From positions 1 to 37,876 of IMG/VR virus record IMGVR_UViG_3300048008_000051: a stretch of 37,876 nucleotides of DNA. One strand, written 5' to 3'. This document shows, piece by piece, positions 28,216 through 36,800 of this stretch. How positions within the stretch are numbered: the stretch's first letter is position 1; the number at the start of each line of letters is the position of its first letter. The stretch is from a virus. Under the pieces are notes generated by a model, which saw nothing but the letters and a program-made list of their open reading frames with translations, was not told where the DNA came from and made no database searches. The translations under genes and the position numbers were made by a program.

Positions 28216-29148
28216 ATGTCTAAGTACTTAGGTAACAGTATTACGGATAGTCCCACAGAGCCTAGTGGACAATACGACACTGATAGTGCGTCAGGTGTTT
28301 GGTCTTTAACAGACGCACTTATTTACACTAAAAAACTGCTATGGCCTACTGGAGGAAATATTTACGTAGCACCAAGCGTTGACTATCTTATAGTAGGCGG
28401 TGGTGGTGGCGGTGGACATGATGCTGGCGCTGGTGGTGGTGCTGGCGGTTTTTTAACTAGCACTAATTTAATTATAACTTTAGGTACGGCCTATACCGTT
28501 TCTGTCGGATCAGGCGGCAGCAGATCAAATACGTCAAATGTAAGGGGTTCTAACGGCGGTAATTCCTCTTTTAGTGGCTCTGGTATTTCTACTATTACCG
28601 CTTTAGGTGGTGGTGGAGGTGGCTCTGGTACTCAGGCTCCTGCAACCTCTGGTTCAGATGGGGGTTCAGGTGGTGGTGCTAGGAGAAATCAAGGTATTCC
28701 GGGTGCAGGTTCAGTAGGGCAAGGTAATAACGGCGGCACTGGTGACTCTGATCTTTCGGGCGGTGGTGGTGGTGCTGGTCAAGCAGGCGACACTAACGGA
28801 ACAGGTCGTGGCGGTGATGGTTTATCTAGCTCAATTACTGGTACAGCAACATATTACGCAGGTGGTGGTGGTGGCTCTCACGATGTTTCAGGCGGCTTAG
28901 GTGCTAATGGTGGCTTAGGTGGTGGAGGCGATGGCGACGATAAAAACAATCACAACGGTTCTGCTGGTACCGCAAATACTGGCGGCGGTGGCGGTGGTGG
29001 TAATGGTTCTGGAGGACACAACGGTGGCTCAGGTGTTATTATCCTTCGTACTCTCCTTACTGCGACAACCGTTTCTGGTGCTAATTTAACTGTAGACGGT
29101 TCTCACAACGTGTATACGTTTGTAAGCCCTGGAAGCATAACCTTCTAA
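28216..29148 (+). CDS. Glycine-rich tail adhesin, 310 aa
   Basis: After a 60-residue N-terminal domain (DALIYTKKLLWPTGGNIYVA), the phrase VDYLIVGGGGGGGHDAGAGG starts a glycine-rich region that fills residues 64-280 with blocks such as ALGGGGGGSGTQ and SGGGGGAGQAGDT. It ends with a strand-rich cap (DGSHNVYTFVSPGSITF). Glycine-rich receptor-binding domains of this kind form polyglycine-helix sandwiches in phage adhesins and vary in loop sequence to change host range. Confidence 0.83.
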   Translation: MSKYLGNSITDSPTEPSGQYDTDSASGVWSLTDALIYTKKLLWPTGGNIYVAPSVDYLIVGGGGGGGHDAGAGGGAGGFLTSTNLIITLGTAYTVSVGSGGSRSNTSNVRGSNGGNSSFSGSGISTITALGGGGGGSGTQAPATSGSDGGSGGGARRNQGIPGAGSVGQGNNGGTGDSDLSGGGGGAGQAGDTNGTGRGGDGLSSSITGTATYYAGGGGGSHDVSGGLGANGGLGGGGDGDDKNNHNGSAGTANTGGGGGGGNGSGGHNGGSGVIILRTLLTATTVSGANLTVDGSHNVYTFVSPGSITF

Positions 29149-29175
29149 GCTCTGACACAGGAAAGAGATATTATA

Positions 29176-29982
29176 ATGACAAAAGCAAGAGACTTAGCAG
29201 ACCTAATCGCAGCGGGTAATCCTCTGGCTGATGGGGCTATTGCATACTCAGAGGTTACTGGTACACCTACGCTGGGAACCGCTGCCGCTTCTGCCACTGG
29301 TGATTTCGCTACGGCTGCTCAAGGTACAAAAGCTGATGCTGCGCTCCCAAAGGCTGGTGGTGCAGTTACTGGCGATGTAACCTTCGGCGACAACGACAAG
29401 GCCATCTTTGGTGCTGGCAGTGATTTGCAGATTTATCACAATGCGGGGACTTCGTTTATTACTGAGAGTGGCCCTAGCAACTTAAAGATTGGCGGTGAAA
29501 ACTTATACCTACAAAACACCGCACACAATGAAAGCTACTTAGCGGCAATAGCCAACCAAGGCGTTACTATTTACTACAATAACGCAGCCAAACTCACCAC
29601 CACCGCCACAGGTATTGACGTAACTGGCGAACTTATAGCCGACAGCTACAACGAGACCTACTCTGCGGTTACATCGTCCAGCAACGCCACAACGGTCAAC
29701 TGTCACAACGGCAACAGCTTCAGCCACACGCTAACAGAGAACACCACGTTTACGTTCAGCAACCCACCAGCAAGCGGTACGTCATACACGTTCAGCATTG
29801 AGATCATCCAAGATGCTTCAGCTTCTGGCTTCACAGTTACTTGGCCCTCAAGTGTTGACTGGCCTGCTGCTAGTGCTCCTACTCTGACAGCAACAGCTTC
29901 AGCTAAGGACATCTTCGTGTTCACTACTCGTGACGGTGGGACTAACTGGTATGGGTTCACAGCTGGTCAGGCTCTAGCATAA
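29176..29982 (+). CDS. Tail fibre-like protein, 268 aa
   Basis: The product starts MTKARDLADLIAAGNPLADG, then AALPKAGGAVTGDVTFGDND and SDLQIYHNAGTSFITESGPS, a fibre shaft pattern common in marine phages. The C-terminal 110 residues (HNGNSFSHTLTENTTFTFSN, GFTVTWPSSVDWPAASAP) form a beta domain found on several fibre-type proteins. It is a likely alternative or additional fibre tip. Codon use in 29540-29800 favours C-ending codons more than the flanks, which may indicate a recombined segment. Confidence 0.78.
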   Translation: MTKARDLADLIAAGNPLADGAIAYSEVTGTPTLGTAAASATGDFATAAQGTKADAALPKAGGAVTGDVTFGDNDKAIFGAGSDLQIYHNAGTSFITESGPSNLKIGGENLYLQNTAHNESYLAAIANQGVTIYYNNAAKLTTTATGIDVTGELIADSYNETYSAVTSSSNATTVNCHNGNSFSHTLTENTTFTFSNPPASGTSYTFSIEIIQDASASGFTVTWPSSVDWPAASAPTLTATASAKDIFVFTTRDGGTNWYGFTAGQALA

Positions 29983-29994
29983 GGAGTTTGAATA

Positions 29995-31959
29995 ATGGCT
30001 ACTAAGAAAAAGATGCTACAGGCTGCGGCTGGTAATGCTGGTGGTGCTGGACTTGATATTACTGAGGTGTTCAGCACTTTTGTATATGAGGGGGATGGAT
30101 CAGCTAGAAGTATCACTAACGGCATTGACCTTGCTGGTGAAGGTGGTTTAGTTTGGAGTAAGTCAAGGTCATCTGGTGTTGGCGTAGGAGATAACTATCA
30201 TTATTTATTTGATACAGAGCGTGGCACAGATAAGTATATCTTCTCCAATGTTCCCAATGCGGAAGTAACAAGCAGCCTACTATTAAGTTCTTTCAATTCA
30301 GACGGGTATTCAATAGGCACTAGAAACGCTAACAACCAAAACGGCGAAGACTACGTCTCTTGGACATTCCGCAAAGCTCCTAAGTTCTTCGATGTGGTGA
30401 CATACACTGGGGATGGCACAAACAACAGAAGTATTGCGCATAACTTAGGCTCTGTTCCAGGCTGCATTATTACTAAGCTGACAAGTGGGCAAAAAGATTG
30501 GAAGGTTTACCATCGTGGGTTGGATGCGTCTAATCCTGAAAATTACAAAATACATTTAAATGATACCGACGATAGGTCAGATGGTAGTACACTATTTGAC
30601 GCCCCTACGGACACTCATTTTATTCTTGATAGCAACGACGATGTTAATGGTAATGGTGACACATACGTTGCCTACCTATTCGCCCACAACGATGGTGACG
30701 GTGGGTTCGGCCCTAGTGGTGATAAAGACATTATCAAGTGTGGTCGTTATACTGGCAATAATTCTACTAATGGGCCTGAGATTGACTTGGGGTTTGAGCC
30801 ACAGTGGATAATGATAAAAAACGCTACTGCATCACAGTCTTGGTGGATGCACGATACTATGCGTGGTCTTGTTACCAGCTCGAATGGGTCAGATGATGCT
30901 AGGTTAAAGGCGAATGCAACCACTGCCGAAGATACGAACAACCATTTACATGTAACGCCAACGGGATTTAAGATAACATCTTCTATTTCTGGCGTAAACG
31001 AGTCAGCAGACTACATCTATATGGCCATCCGCCGTGGCCCTCTTTCCCCACCTGAGAGTGCGACTGAGGTGTTTGAGCCAGCCATAACTTACGATGAAAA
31101 TAACGATCCGGGTTATAATAGTGGTTTTGTTACAGATATGCTTTGGTATAGACACCCTGGAAATCAATACGTTACAAGTGATGAAATGAGGGTTACAACA
31201 AGGTTAACTCAAGGCAAGCTGCTTCGCGCAGACACAACTATTGCCGAGATTGGTAATACCAGCGCCTTTGATTTCAATAATGGGGCTGACGCTCCTGTGA
31301 ACGAAGACTACAAGGGCTGGCTTTGGAAACGTGCGCCTAACTTCTTCGATGTTGTAGCCTACACGGGTTCTGGTGCTAACACAGTTATAAATCACAACTT
31401 AGACGCCATCCCTGAGATGGTTTGGGTAAAAAACCGTGGAAGGTCGCAGAACTGGAATGTTTACCATAAAGACCTTGAGCTTAATGGTGACCCTGCCTCA
31501 GAATGTCGTTTGTTTTTAAATACTACTTCTGCTGTCAGTAGTGGTGCGGTATTCTGGGGAACGCATACCGATACTACTTTTACAATGACAGTACAAAACT
31601 TTCAGACCAACTATCCTGGCGATACATACATAGCCTTCCTCTTCGCTACACTACCCGGCGTATCCAAGGTAGGTAGCTACACGGGTAATGGCTCAAGTCA
31701 GACTATCAACTGTGGCTTTACGTCAGGCGCTAGGTTTATTCTTATTAAAAAGGCTATCGGGGGAATTGGTAACTGGTATATCTTTGACAGCGTGAGAGGT
31801 ATTATTGCTGGTAATGATCCAAACCTACGGTTAGATAATACAGGTGCTGAACAGGCCTTAGCCGATATTGTTGACCCCCATAACAGTGGTTTTATTGTAA
31901 ACAGTGCAGGCGGGCTTAATGCTTCGGGTTCAACTTACATCTTCTACGCAATCGCATAA
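29995..31959 (+). CDS. Tail spike or fibre protein with duplicated domain, 654 aa
   Basis: The product contains two copies of a domain: RKAPKFFDVVTYTGDGTNNR...DWKVYHRGLD and KRAPNFFDVVAYTGSGANTV...NWNVYHKDLE, both followed by TDTHF or THTDTTF and GDTYVAYLF or GDTYIAFLF. Similar units (GLVWSKSRSS, HYLFDTERG) occur near the N-terminus and at the end (FILIKKAIGGIGNWYIFDS, VRGI). I associate these with the DUF7483 type of marine phage tail protein. It probably binds cell-surface ligands. Strong AAGGAG site before the ATG. Confidence 0.78.
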   Translation: MATKKKMLQAAAGNAGGAGLDITEVFSTFVYEGDGSARSITNGIDLAGEGGLVWSKSRSSGVGVGDNYHYLFDTERGTDKYIFSNVPNAEVTSSLLLSSFNSDGYSIGTRNANNQNGEDYVSWTFRKAPKFFDVVTYTGDGTNNRSIAHNLGSVPGCIITKLTSGQKDWKVYHRGLDASNPENYKIHLNDTDDRSDGSTLFDAPTDTHFILDSNDDVNGNGDTYVAYLFAHNDGDGGFGPSGDKDIIKCGRYTGNNSTNGPEIDLGFEPQWIMIKNATASQSWWMHDTMRGLVTSSNGSDDARLKANATTAEDTNNHLHVTPTGFKITSSISGVNESADYIYMAIRRGPLSPPESATEVFEPAITYDENNDPGYNSGFVTDMLWYRHPGNQYVTSDEMRVTTRLTQGKLLRADTTIAEIGNTSAFDFNNGADAPVNEDYKGWLWKRAPNFFDVVAYTGSGANTVINHNLDAIPEMVWVKNRGRSQNWNVYHKDLELNGDPASECRLFLNTTSAVSSGAVFWGTHTDTTFTMTVQNFQTNYPGDTYIAFLFATLPGVSKVGSYTGNGSSQTINCGFTSGARFILIKKAIGGIGNWYIFDSVRGIIAGNDPNLRLDNTGAEQALADIVDPHNSGFIVNSAGGLNASGSTYIFYAIA

Positions 31960-32003
31960 CTGCATACTAAATATAATCAAGGTCATACAAGGAGTATCAA
32001 CTA

Positions 32004-32507
32004 ATGGCTGAATATCGTGATCGCACAACTGGTGAGGTTAAATCTCAAGGTCAGTTACGCAAAGAAAACCCTAACATGTCCATGCCTAAAGTGTGGACTA
32101 GCAATGTGTTTGACGCACTCAATGTAGACCCTGTGCTACGTGCTCCTAAACCTACGGATGGCATTGGGGCATACCAATCAGTACGCCGCAATGGTGTAGT
32201 ACAGGATGCACTAAACAACTGGGTTGAGGCATGGGAAGTTGCTGACATGTTCAGTGATACCACAGAAGATGGTGTAACAACCACTAAGGCTGAACATGAG
32301 GCAGCGTACCAGCAAGACTTAGATGATAATGCAGCGGAGAGTAACCGGTCACAGCGTGATCGTTTGATTGGTGAAACTGACTGGTGGGCATCTTCTGACT
32401 TGACTATGACTGCTGAACAAACAGCATATCGCCAAGCTTTACGTGACATTACTAGTCATGCGAACTGGCCTCACCTTGAAGATGCTGACTGGCCTACTAA
32501 GCCATAA
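32004..32507 (+). CDS. Tail fibre assembly chaperone-like protein, 167 aa
   Basis: The C-terminal half has RDRLIGETDWWASSDLTMTA, YRQALRDITSHANWPHLEDA and the ending DWPTKP, which is the hallmark of phage tail (fibre) assembly chaperone domains: [RL]-x-x-T-D-W near the middle and Y-R-x-x-L-R-D...W-P-x-x-P at the end. The N-terminal part (GEVKSQGQLRKENPNMSMPK) resembles DUF4376-type sequences. It follows the fibre genes, as expected, and may also be a fibre component. Confidence 0.83.
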   Translation: MAEYRDRTTGEVKSQGQLRKENPNMSMPKVWTSNVFDALNVDPVLRAPKPTDGIGAYQSVRRNGVVQDALNNWVEAWEVADMFSDTTEDGVTTTKAEHEAAYQQDLDDNAAESNRSQRDRLIGETDWWASSDLTMTAEQTAYRQALRDITSHANWPHLEDADWPTKP

Positions 32508-32511
32508 TGTA

Positions 32512-32685
32512 ATGCTCTGTGTCCTTGCATTTATTTCGTTTAACCATGCTTGGACACAGAGTGGCAACCAACTGTTTCAGTATTGTTACTACGACTGTGG
32601 ATTAACTAAGAACGGTACATGGTACGACAGGGTGTACAGAGTGAGTTATAACTACGTATGTCCTGTAGAAATTAAGTTTAAGTAG
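32512..32685 (+). CDS. Small exported Cys-rich protein, 57 aa
   Basis: ATG 32512 gives MLCVLAFISFNHAWTQSGNQ, a short signal-peptide-like start with possible cleavage after HAW or WTQ. The rest has CYYDCGLTKNGTWYDRVYRV and YNYVCPVEIKFK, with three cysteines and many tyrosines. It resembles small periplasmic proteins made by phages late in infection. Its start lies 5 bp after the chaperone stop. Function unknown. Confidence 0.6.
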   Translation: MLCVLAFISFNHAWTQSGNQLFQYCYYDCGLTKNGTWYDRVYRVSYNYVCPVEIKFK

Positions 32686-32699
32686 AGGCTAGTGTAGCT

Positions 32700-33047
32700 A
32701 TGGAAAACATAAAACTTCCTATTGCTCTTGTTGCAGCTATGGCTGTTCAGCTTGCAGGTGGTGTATGGTGGGTGTCTCAGCAGGCTGCAACCATTGCAAG
32801 CTTAGAGGAAACTGTTAGTCAGCTAGGCTCACGTATGGCTATTGAGGATAATATTAACCTTAAGCGTGACGTTGAAGGTAATGGCATAGAAATACAGTAC
32901 GTATGGAGTGACATAGAAGAGTTATGGGACGAACTTGCATCTATGACCTTAGCTATCAATGAGATTAACAAGATAAAACAACGTGTAGCCGTTATGGAAA
33001 GTGAACTACGATACATCAACAGAGATCACAGGGACATGACTAAGTAA
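32700..33047 (+). CDS. Membrane-anchored coiled-coil protein (spanin-like topology), 115 aa
   Basis: One N-terminal transmembrane helix (IKLPIALVAAMAVQLAGGVW) is followed by a long coiled coil (TIASLEETVSQLGSRMAIED and IKQRVAVMESELRYI). This is the topology of inner-membrane spanins, which help disrupt the outer membrane during lysis, but no partner lipoprotein is recognised. It may instead be a virion-linked protein because it is far from the holin and endolysin genes. Confidence 0.62.
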   Translation: MENIKLPIALVAAMAVQLAGGVWWVSQQAATIASLEETVSQLGSRMAIEDNINLKRDVEGNGIEIQYVWSDIEELWDELASMTLAINEINKIKQRVAVMESELRYINRDHRDMTK

Positions 33048-33048
33048 G

Positions 33049-33522
33049 ATGATTGAAGTATTAGCTCTTGCAAGTGCAGTAAGTACAGTCGCTGGTAGTA
33101 TCAGTAGTGCGGTAAAAGCGGGTAAAGATGTAAACAGTCTTATGCCTGCTTTTGGTAAGCTTGCTAATCTTGAAGCAGAGATTGGTGTTGCAGAGAAGGG
33201 TAGACACAAAGGACCACTAGGCCGTTTGACATCTACAGAAGAAGAAGGCTTTGCAATTGCTCAAGCAAAGATGAAGCATAAAGAAGTTACGGATGAACTC
33301 CGCTCTATATGTCAGCTATATGGACCACCGGGTATGTGGGAGAGTGTAGTACATGAGCAATCACGAGCACGTAAAAGACGCAAGGATGCACTTGAAGCTG
33401 AGGCTGCAAAGAGAGATAAGATATTCTATGCACTTACAATAGTAGCTGCTATTGTTATCTTTGCCTTCGGTGCTGCAGGTCTAATCTGGGGTGCTGCACT
33501 ACTAGCACAAGAAGTAAGATAG
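33049..33522 (+). CDS. Conserved phage protein with C-terminal membrane helix, 157 aa
   Basis: The N-terminus (MIEVLALASAVSTVAGSISS) is amphipathic, followed by a charged helical core (GRLTSTEEEGFAIAQAKMKH, SRARKRRKDALEAEAAKRDK) and a transmembrane helix near residues 125-150 (IFYALTIVAAIVIFAFGAAG). I recall this arrangement from pelagic phage genomes near the ejection-protein genes. It might be a virion membrane-interacting protein. Function unknown. Confidence 0.68.
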   Translation: MIEVLALASAVSTVAGSISSAVKAGKDVNSLMPAFGKLANLEAEIGVAEKGRHKGPLGRLTSTEEEGFAIAQAKMKHKEVTDELRSICQLYGPPGMWESVVHEQSRARKRRKDALEAEAAKRDKIFYALTIVAAIVIFAFGAAGLIWGAALLAQEVR

Positions 33523-33535
33523 ACTACACTAAGTC

Positions 33536-33564
33536 TTGACAACTACGCTAAGAGATGTTATAAC
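33536..33564 (+). promoter_or_regulatory. Internal late promoter before ejection genes
   Basis: TTGACA (33536-33541), a 17-base spacer and TATAAC (33559-33564, five of six) make one of the best promoters in the window. It lies 14 bp after the previous stop and about 40 bp before the next ATG. Confidence 0.72.
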
Positions 33565-33604
33565 TTAACTATCCTTTACTCACTAACTACAGGTACTAAA
33601 GAGC

Positions 33605-33859
33605 ATGGGTCAAACAACAATCACAAATGAAGAACTTGAAGCTATGCTTGACCGTGCAGCCCGTAAAGGTGCGAAGGAAGCATTGGCTTCTATTGGCTTG
33701 CTTGATGACTCAGCACAGAAAGATATTACTGAGATGCGTAGTTTATTAGAGGCATGGCGTGACACTCGTAAGTCCATCTGGAACACAGTAACAAAAGTAA
33801 TAACAGTCTCTATACTCACCTTTATAGCAGGTGCAGTGTGGATGAACTTGAATAAGTAA
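33605..33859 (+). CDS. DUF6127-like membrane protein, 84 aa
   Basis: The N-terminal part NEELEAMLDRAARKGAKEAL then ASIGLLDDSAQKDITEMRSL fits what I recall of DUF6127 (R-A-A-x-x-G-A-x-x-A-L-x-x-x-G-L-x-D-x-x-A). A C-terminal transmembrane helix (VITVSILTFIAGAVWMNL) follows LLEAWRDTRKSIWNTV. The family occurs in alphaproteobacteria and their phages, with unknown role. It is the first gene after the internal promoter. Confidence 0.72.
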   Translation: MGQTTITNEELEAMLDRAARKGAKEALASIGLLDDSAQKDITEMRSLLEAWRDTRKSIWNTVTKVITVSILTFIAGAVWMNLNK

Positions 33860-33870
33860 GGACATAAAAG

Positions 33871-36800
33871 ATGGCTAGCGAATTAAACAACGTAGAGAAA
33901 TTACTTGTCAGTTCACATGGATTTACAGATAATGGGGACGGTACAGTAAGTGCTCCTAATGGAGCCTTGTACGATGGAGATCAAGGTGGCTATTTCACTG
34001 AAACGGGTGCGGCACCAGTAAATACTACGAGTACAGCTACGGTTGTTGATGCGCAGGGCGCAGGTACAAAGTACTTAAAGACGGAGGGGGCACTTACATA
34101 TGGTGCTCTTAATATATCAGATCTCCCTGCAGCTGAAAGGAATGCTATTTCAGGTAGTGATAGACACACAATACTAGAAGATGGGACTATTACCTTTGAA
34201 GACACAGACGGTAGTATTCAATTAGTACCACAGGGTACTACTCAAGCATCAGTAGACCTATCTATGGTTGATACAAATGCAATACAAGAACTGGCAGATT
34301 TAAAGTTTCTAGCCCAAAATACGGGTGTTTCTTCCTATGAACTTAATAAAGCCTACGAGGCTATTGGACTAGACGCCTCTGACAATATGGCTTTTGTAAA
34401 GGCAGATAGAATCCTTACAGAAGCGGGGTACACACCAGGTGATAATGCTGGTTTCTACGGTAACAACCAAGCTGTTGATGAGGGTGCTAAGATACTCGCT
34501 GAGCGTTGGAAACAAGCTCCTACTGAAGAGCAGATGATAGAAGCAGGTCTCGATCCAGCTAATGTAATTGTAAGTAATAATAGCTTAGCAAACAGTGTTT
34601 ACTTGCAAGAACAACTAGCAGCTAAAGGTCTGAATTCAACTGCTACCTCTGCACGTATCTCCGGCGACACTGCTGAACGACTCGCTTCATCTAAGGAAGA
34701 CTATTCGACACGGCTTGCTAATAACGCTTACTGGGGGGAGAAGATTAAAGCTACAGGTTCATACGATAACGCTACCCTTGATATGACTGAGTGGGATCTT
34801 ATTAAGAAGAAAAAACCTATAGTCTCTGATACCTACCAAAAAGAATCTACTACTGCACTACCCGCTAATACAGGTGTTTTTGACTATGCCGCTGGTGAAA
34901 ACGTCCCAGTACAGGCTGTACCTCAAACCGTCACGCAACAAGTAACACCTCCTAGCTACTACAATCAGCCTGTACCTACTGCAACTAAAAGCATTACAGA
35001 TGAGCAGGCAGGTACTTTCAGTAAGCAACTACAGACAGCTGGACTTAGCGCTGTACCTACTACCGCTACATATAAGACACACTATGCGGGTACACCTAGC
35101 TTGGTAGATCCTACTTTGTATGCACCTGTAGGTGGCGGAACTGGACCTCAACAAGTTATCTACGAGAATAACTTAGGACAACGTATGACCATTACAGAAG
35201 TTAATGGTGCTCCAACTACATACGTACCTCCTGGGTTTGTACGTAAAGGTACAATGCAGGAGATTATGCAACAACAATCAACCAATATGGCTCAGGGTGG
35301 TGCTGTACGTGGTTATGCTGACGGTGGAGATGTTGCCCTTATCAAGCTAGCTAAAATGAATGGCTTTAAGGGTGATGATATAGCTACTGCACGATCCTTT
35401 ATGAATGCCTCTGAGGGACTACGTAACAAAGTCAAAGCTATGGGTGCTCTTAAGAAGCCGGGAACGGTCTATGCAGACGATGGTGTAGACGTAAGTGAAG
35501 GTATGGACGCAGAGGAAGAAAATCAAGACCCCTTTACCGTACAGCAAGCACAGCGTACTCAGAACTTAATTACCCAGACTATGCAGCCCATGCAGGCTCC
35601 TGTGTCGTACCAACAACCTGTAGCTGCAGACTTCATTCCTGTAGACGCTGGACAGGCTACACCTATTGCACCCTATGCTGAGGCTGCTACAGTTGGCACT
35701 GTACAACAGGCTACTCAACAAGACACCCCCACTGCACAGACTTATGACTTCGCCCCCGCTTACACACAAGTACAAGCTGAGACAGCTGGACTCCAGCCTG
35801 CACAGGGTGTAGTATCGGATCAAGCACAGGTAGCTGCACAACAACAAACTACCTCAGCTGTAACTGGTATGCAAGCCGCACAGGGTGTATCTACTGATGT
35901 TGTAGCCCCTGCTCCCAGAGACTTACAAACAGGTGAACTTATTGATCCTGTAGCCAATGCTGCTAGTGCCGCTGCCTTCACTGAGCAAGTACAAGCTGCA
36001 ACAGCAACGCCCAGCGCACAGGCTACTGTACAGGGACAACTAGAAGGTCTTATGCAGCAGTTTGAGGGTGGTGAAACACCTGCATGGGCTGCAGGCTCTA
36101 TGCGTACAGCTATGGCTACACTCTCTGCTCGTGGCTTAGGTGCGTCTAGCCTTGCTGGTCAGGCTGTTATCCAAGCTACAATGGAAGCTGCACTGCCTAT
36201 CGCCCAGATGGATGCACAAGTACAGGCTCAGTTTGAGTCTCAGAACTTGACAAACCGTCAGCAACGTGCTATGCTCTCCGCACAACAACGTGCTACTTTC
36301 CTTGGCATGGAGTTTGACCAAGCATTCCAAGCTCGTGTACAGAACTCAGCACGTATTGGTGATATAGCTAACATGAACTTCTCAGCTGAGCAAAACATTG
36401 CTCTTGAGAATGCACGTGCAGCTAACACGATGAACCTCAACAACCTATCTAATCGTCAAGCTATGGTGATGGCAGAGGCAGCTGCTTTGTCTAACTTAGA
36501 CATGGCTAACCTCAACAATCGTCAACAGGCTGCAGTACAGAACGCACAGAGCTTCTTGCAGATGGACATGACTAACCTGTCTAACGATCAACAGACAGCT
36601 ATGTTTAAGTCACAACAGAACATCCAAGCTTTGTTCACAGATCAGGCTGCAGAAAACGCCGCTGAGCAGTTCAACGCTACAAGCCAGAACCAGACAGATC
36701 AGTACTTCGCTAACCTGCGTAGTCAGACTTCACAGTTTAACGCCTCACAGCAGAACGCTATGGATCAATTCAATGTTAACTCTGTGAATGCATTACGTGA

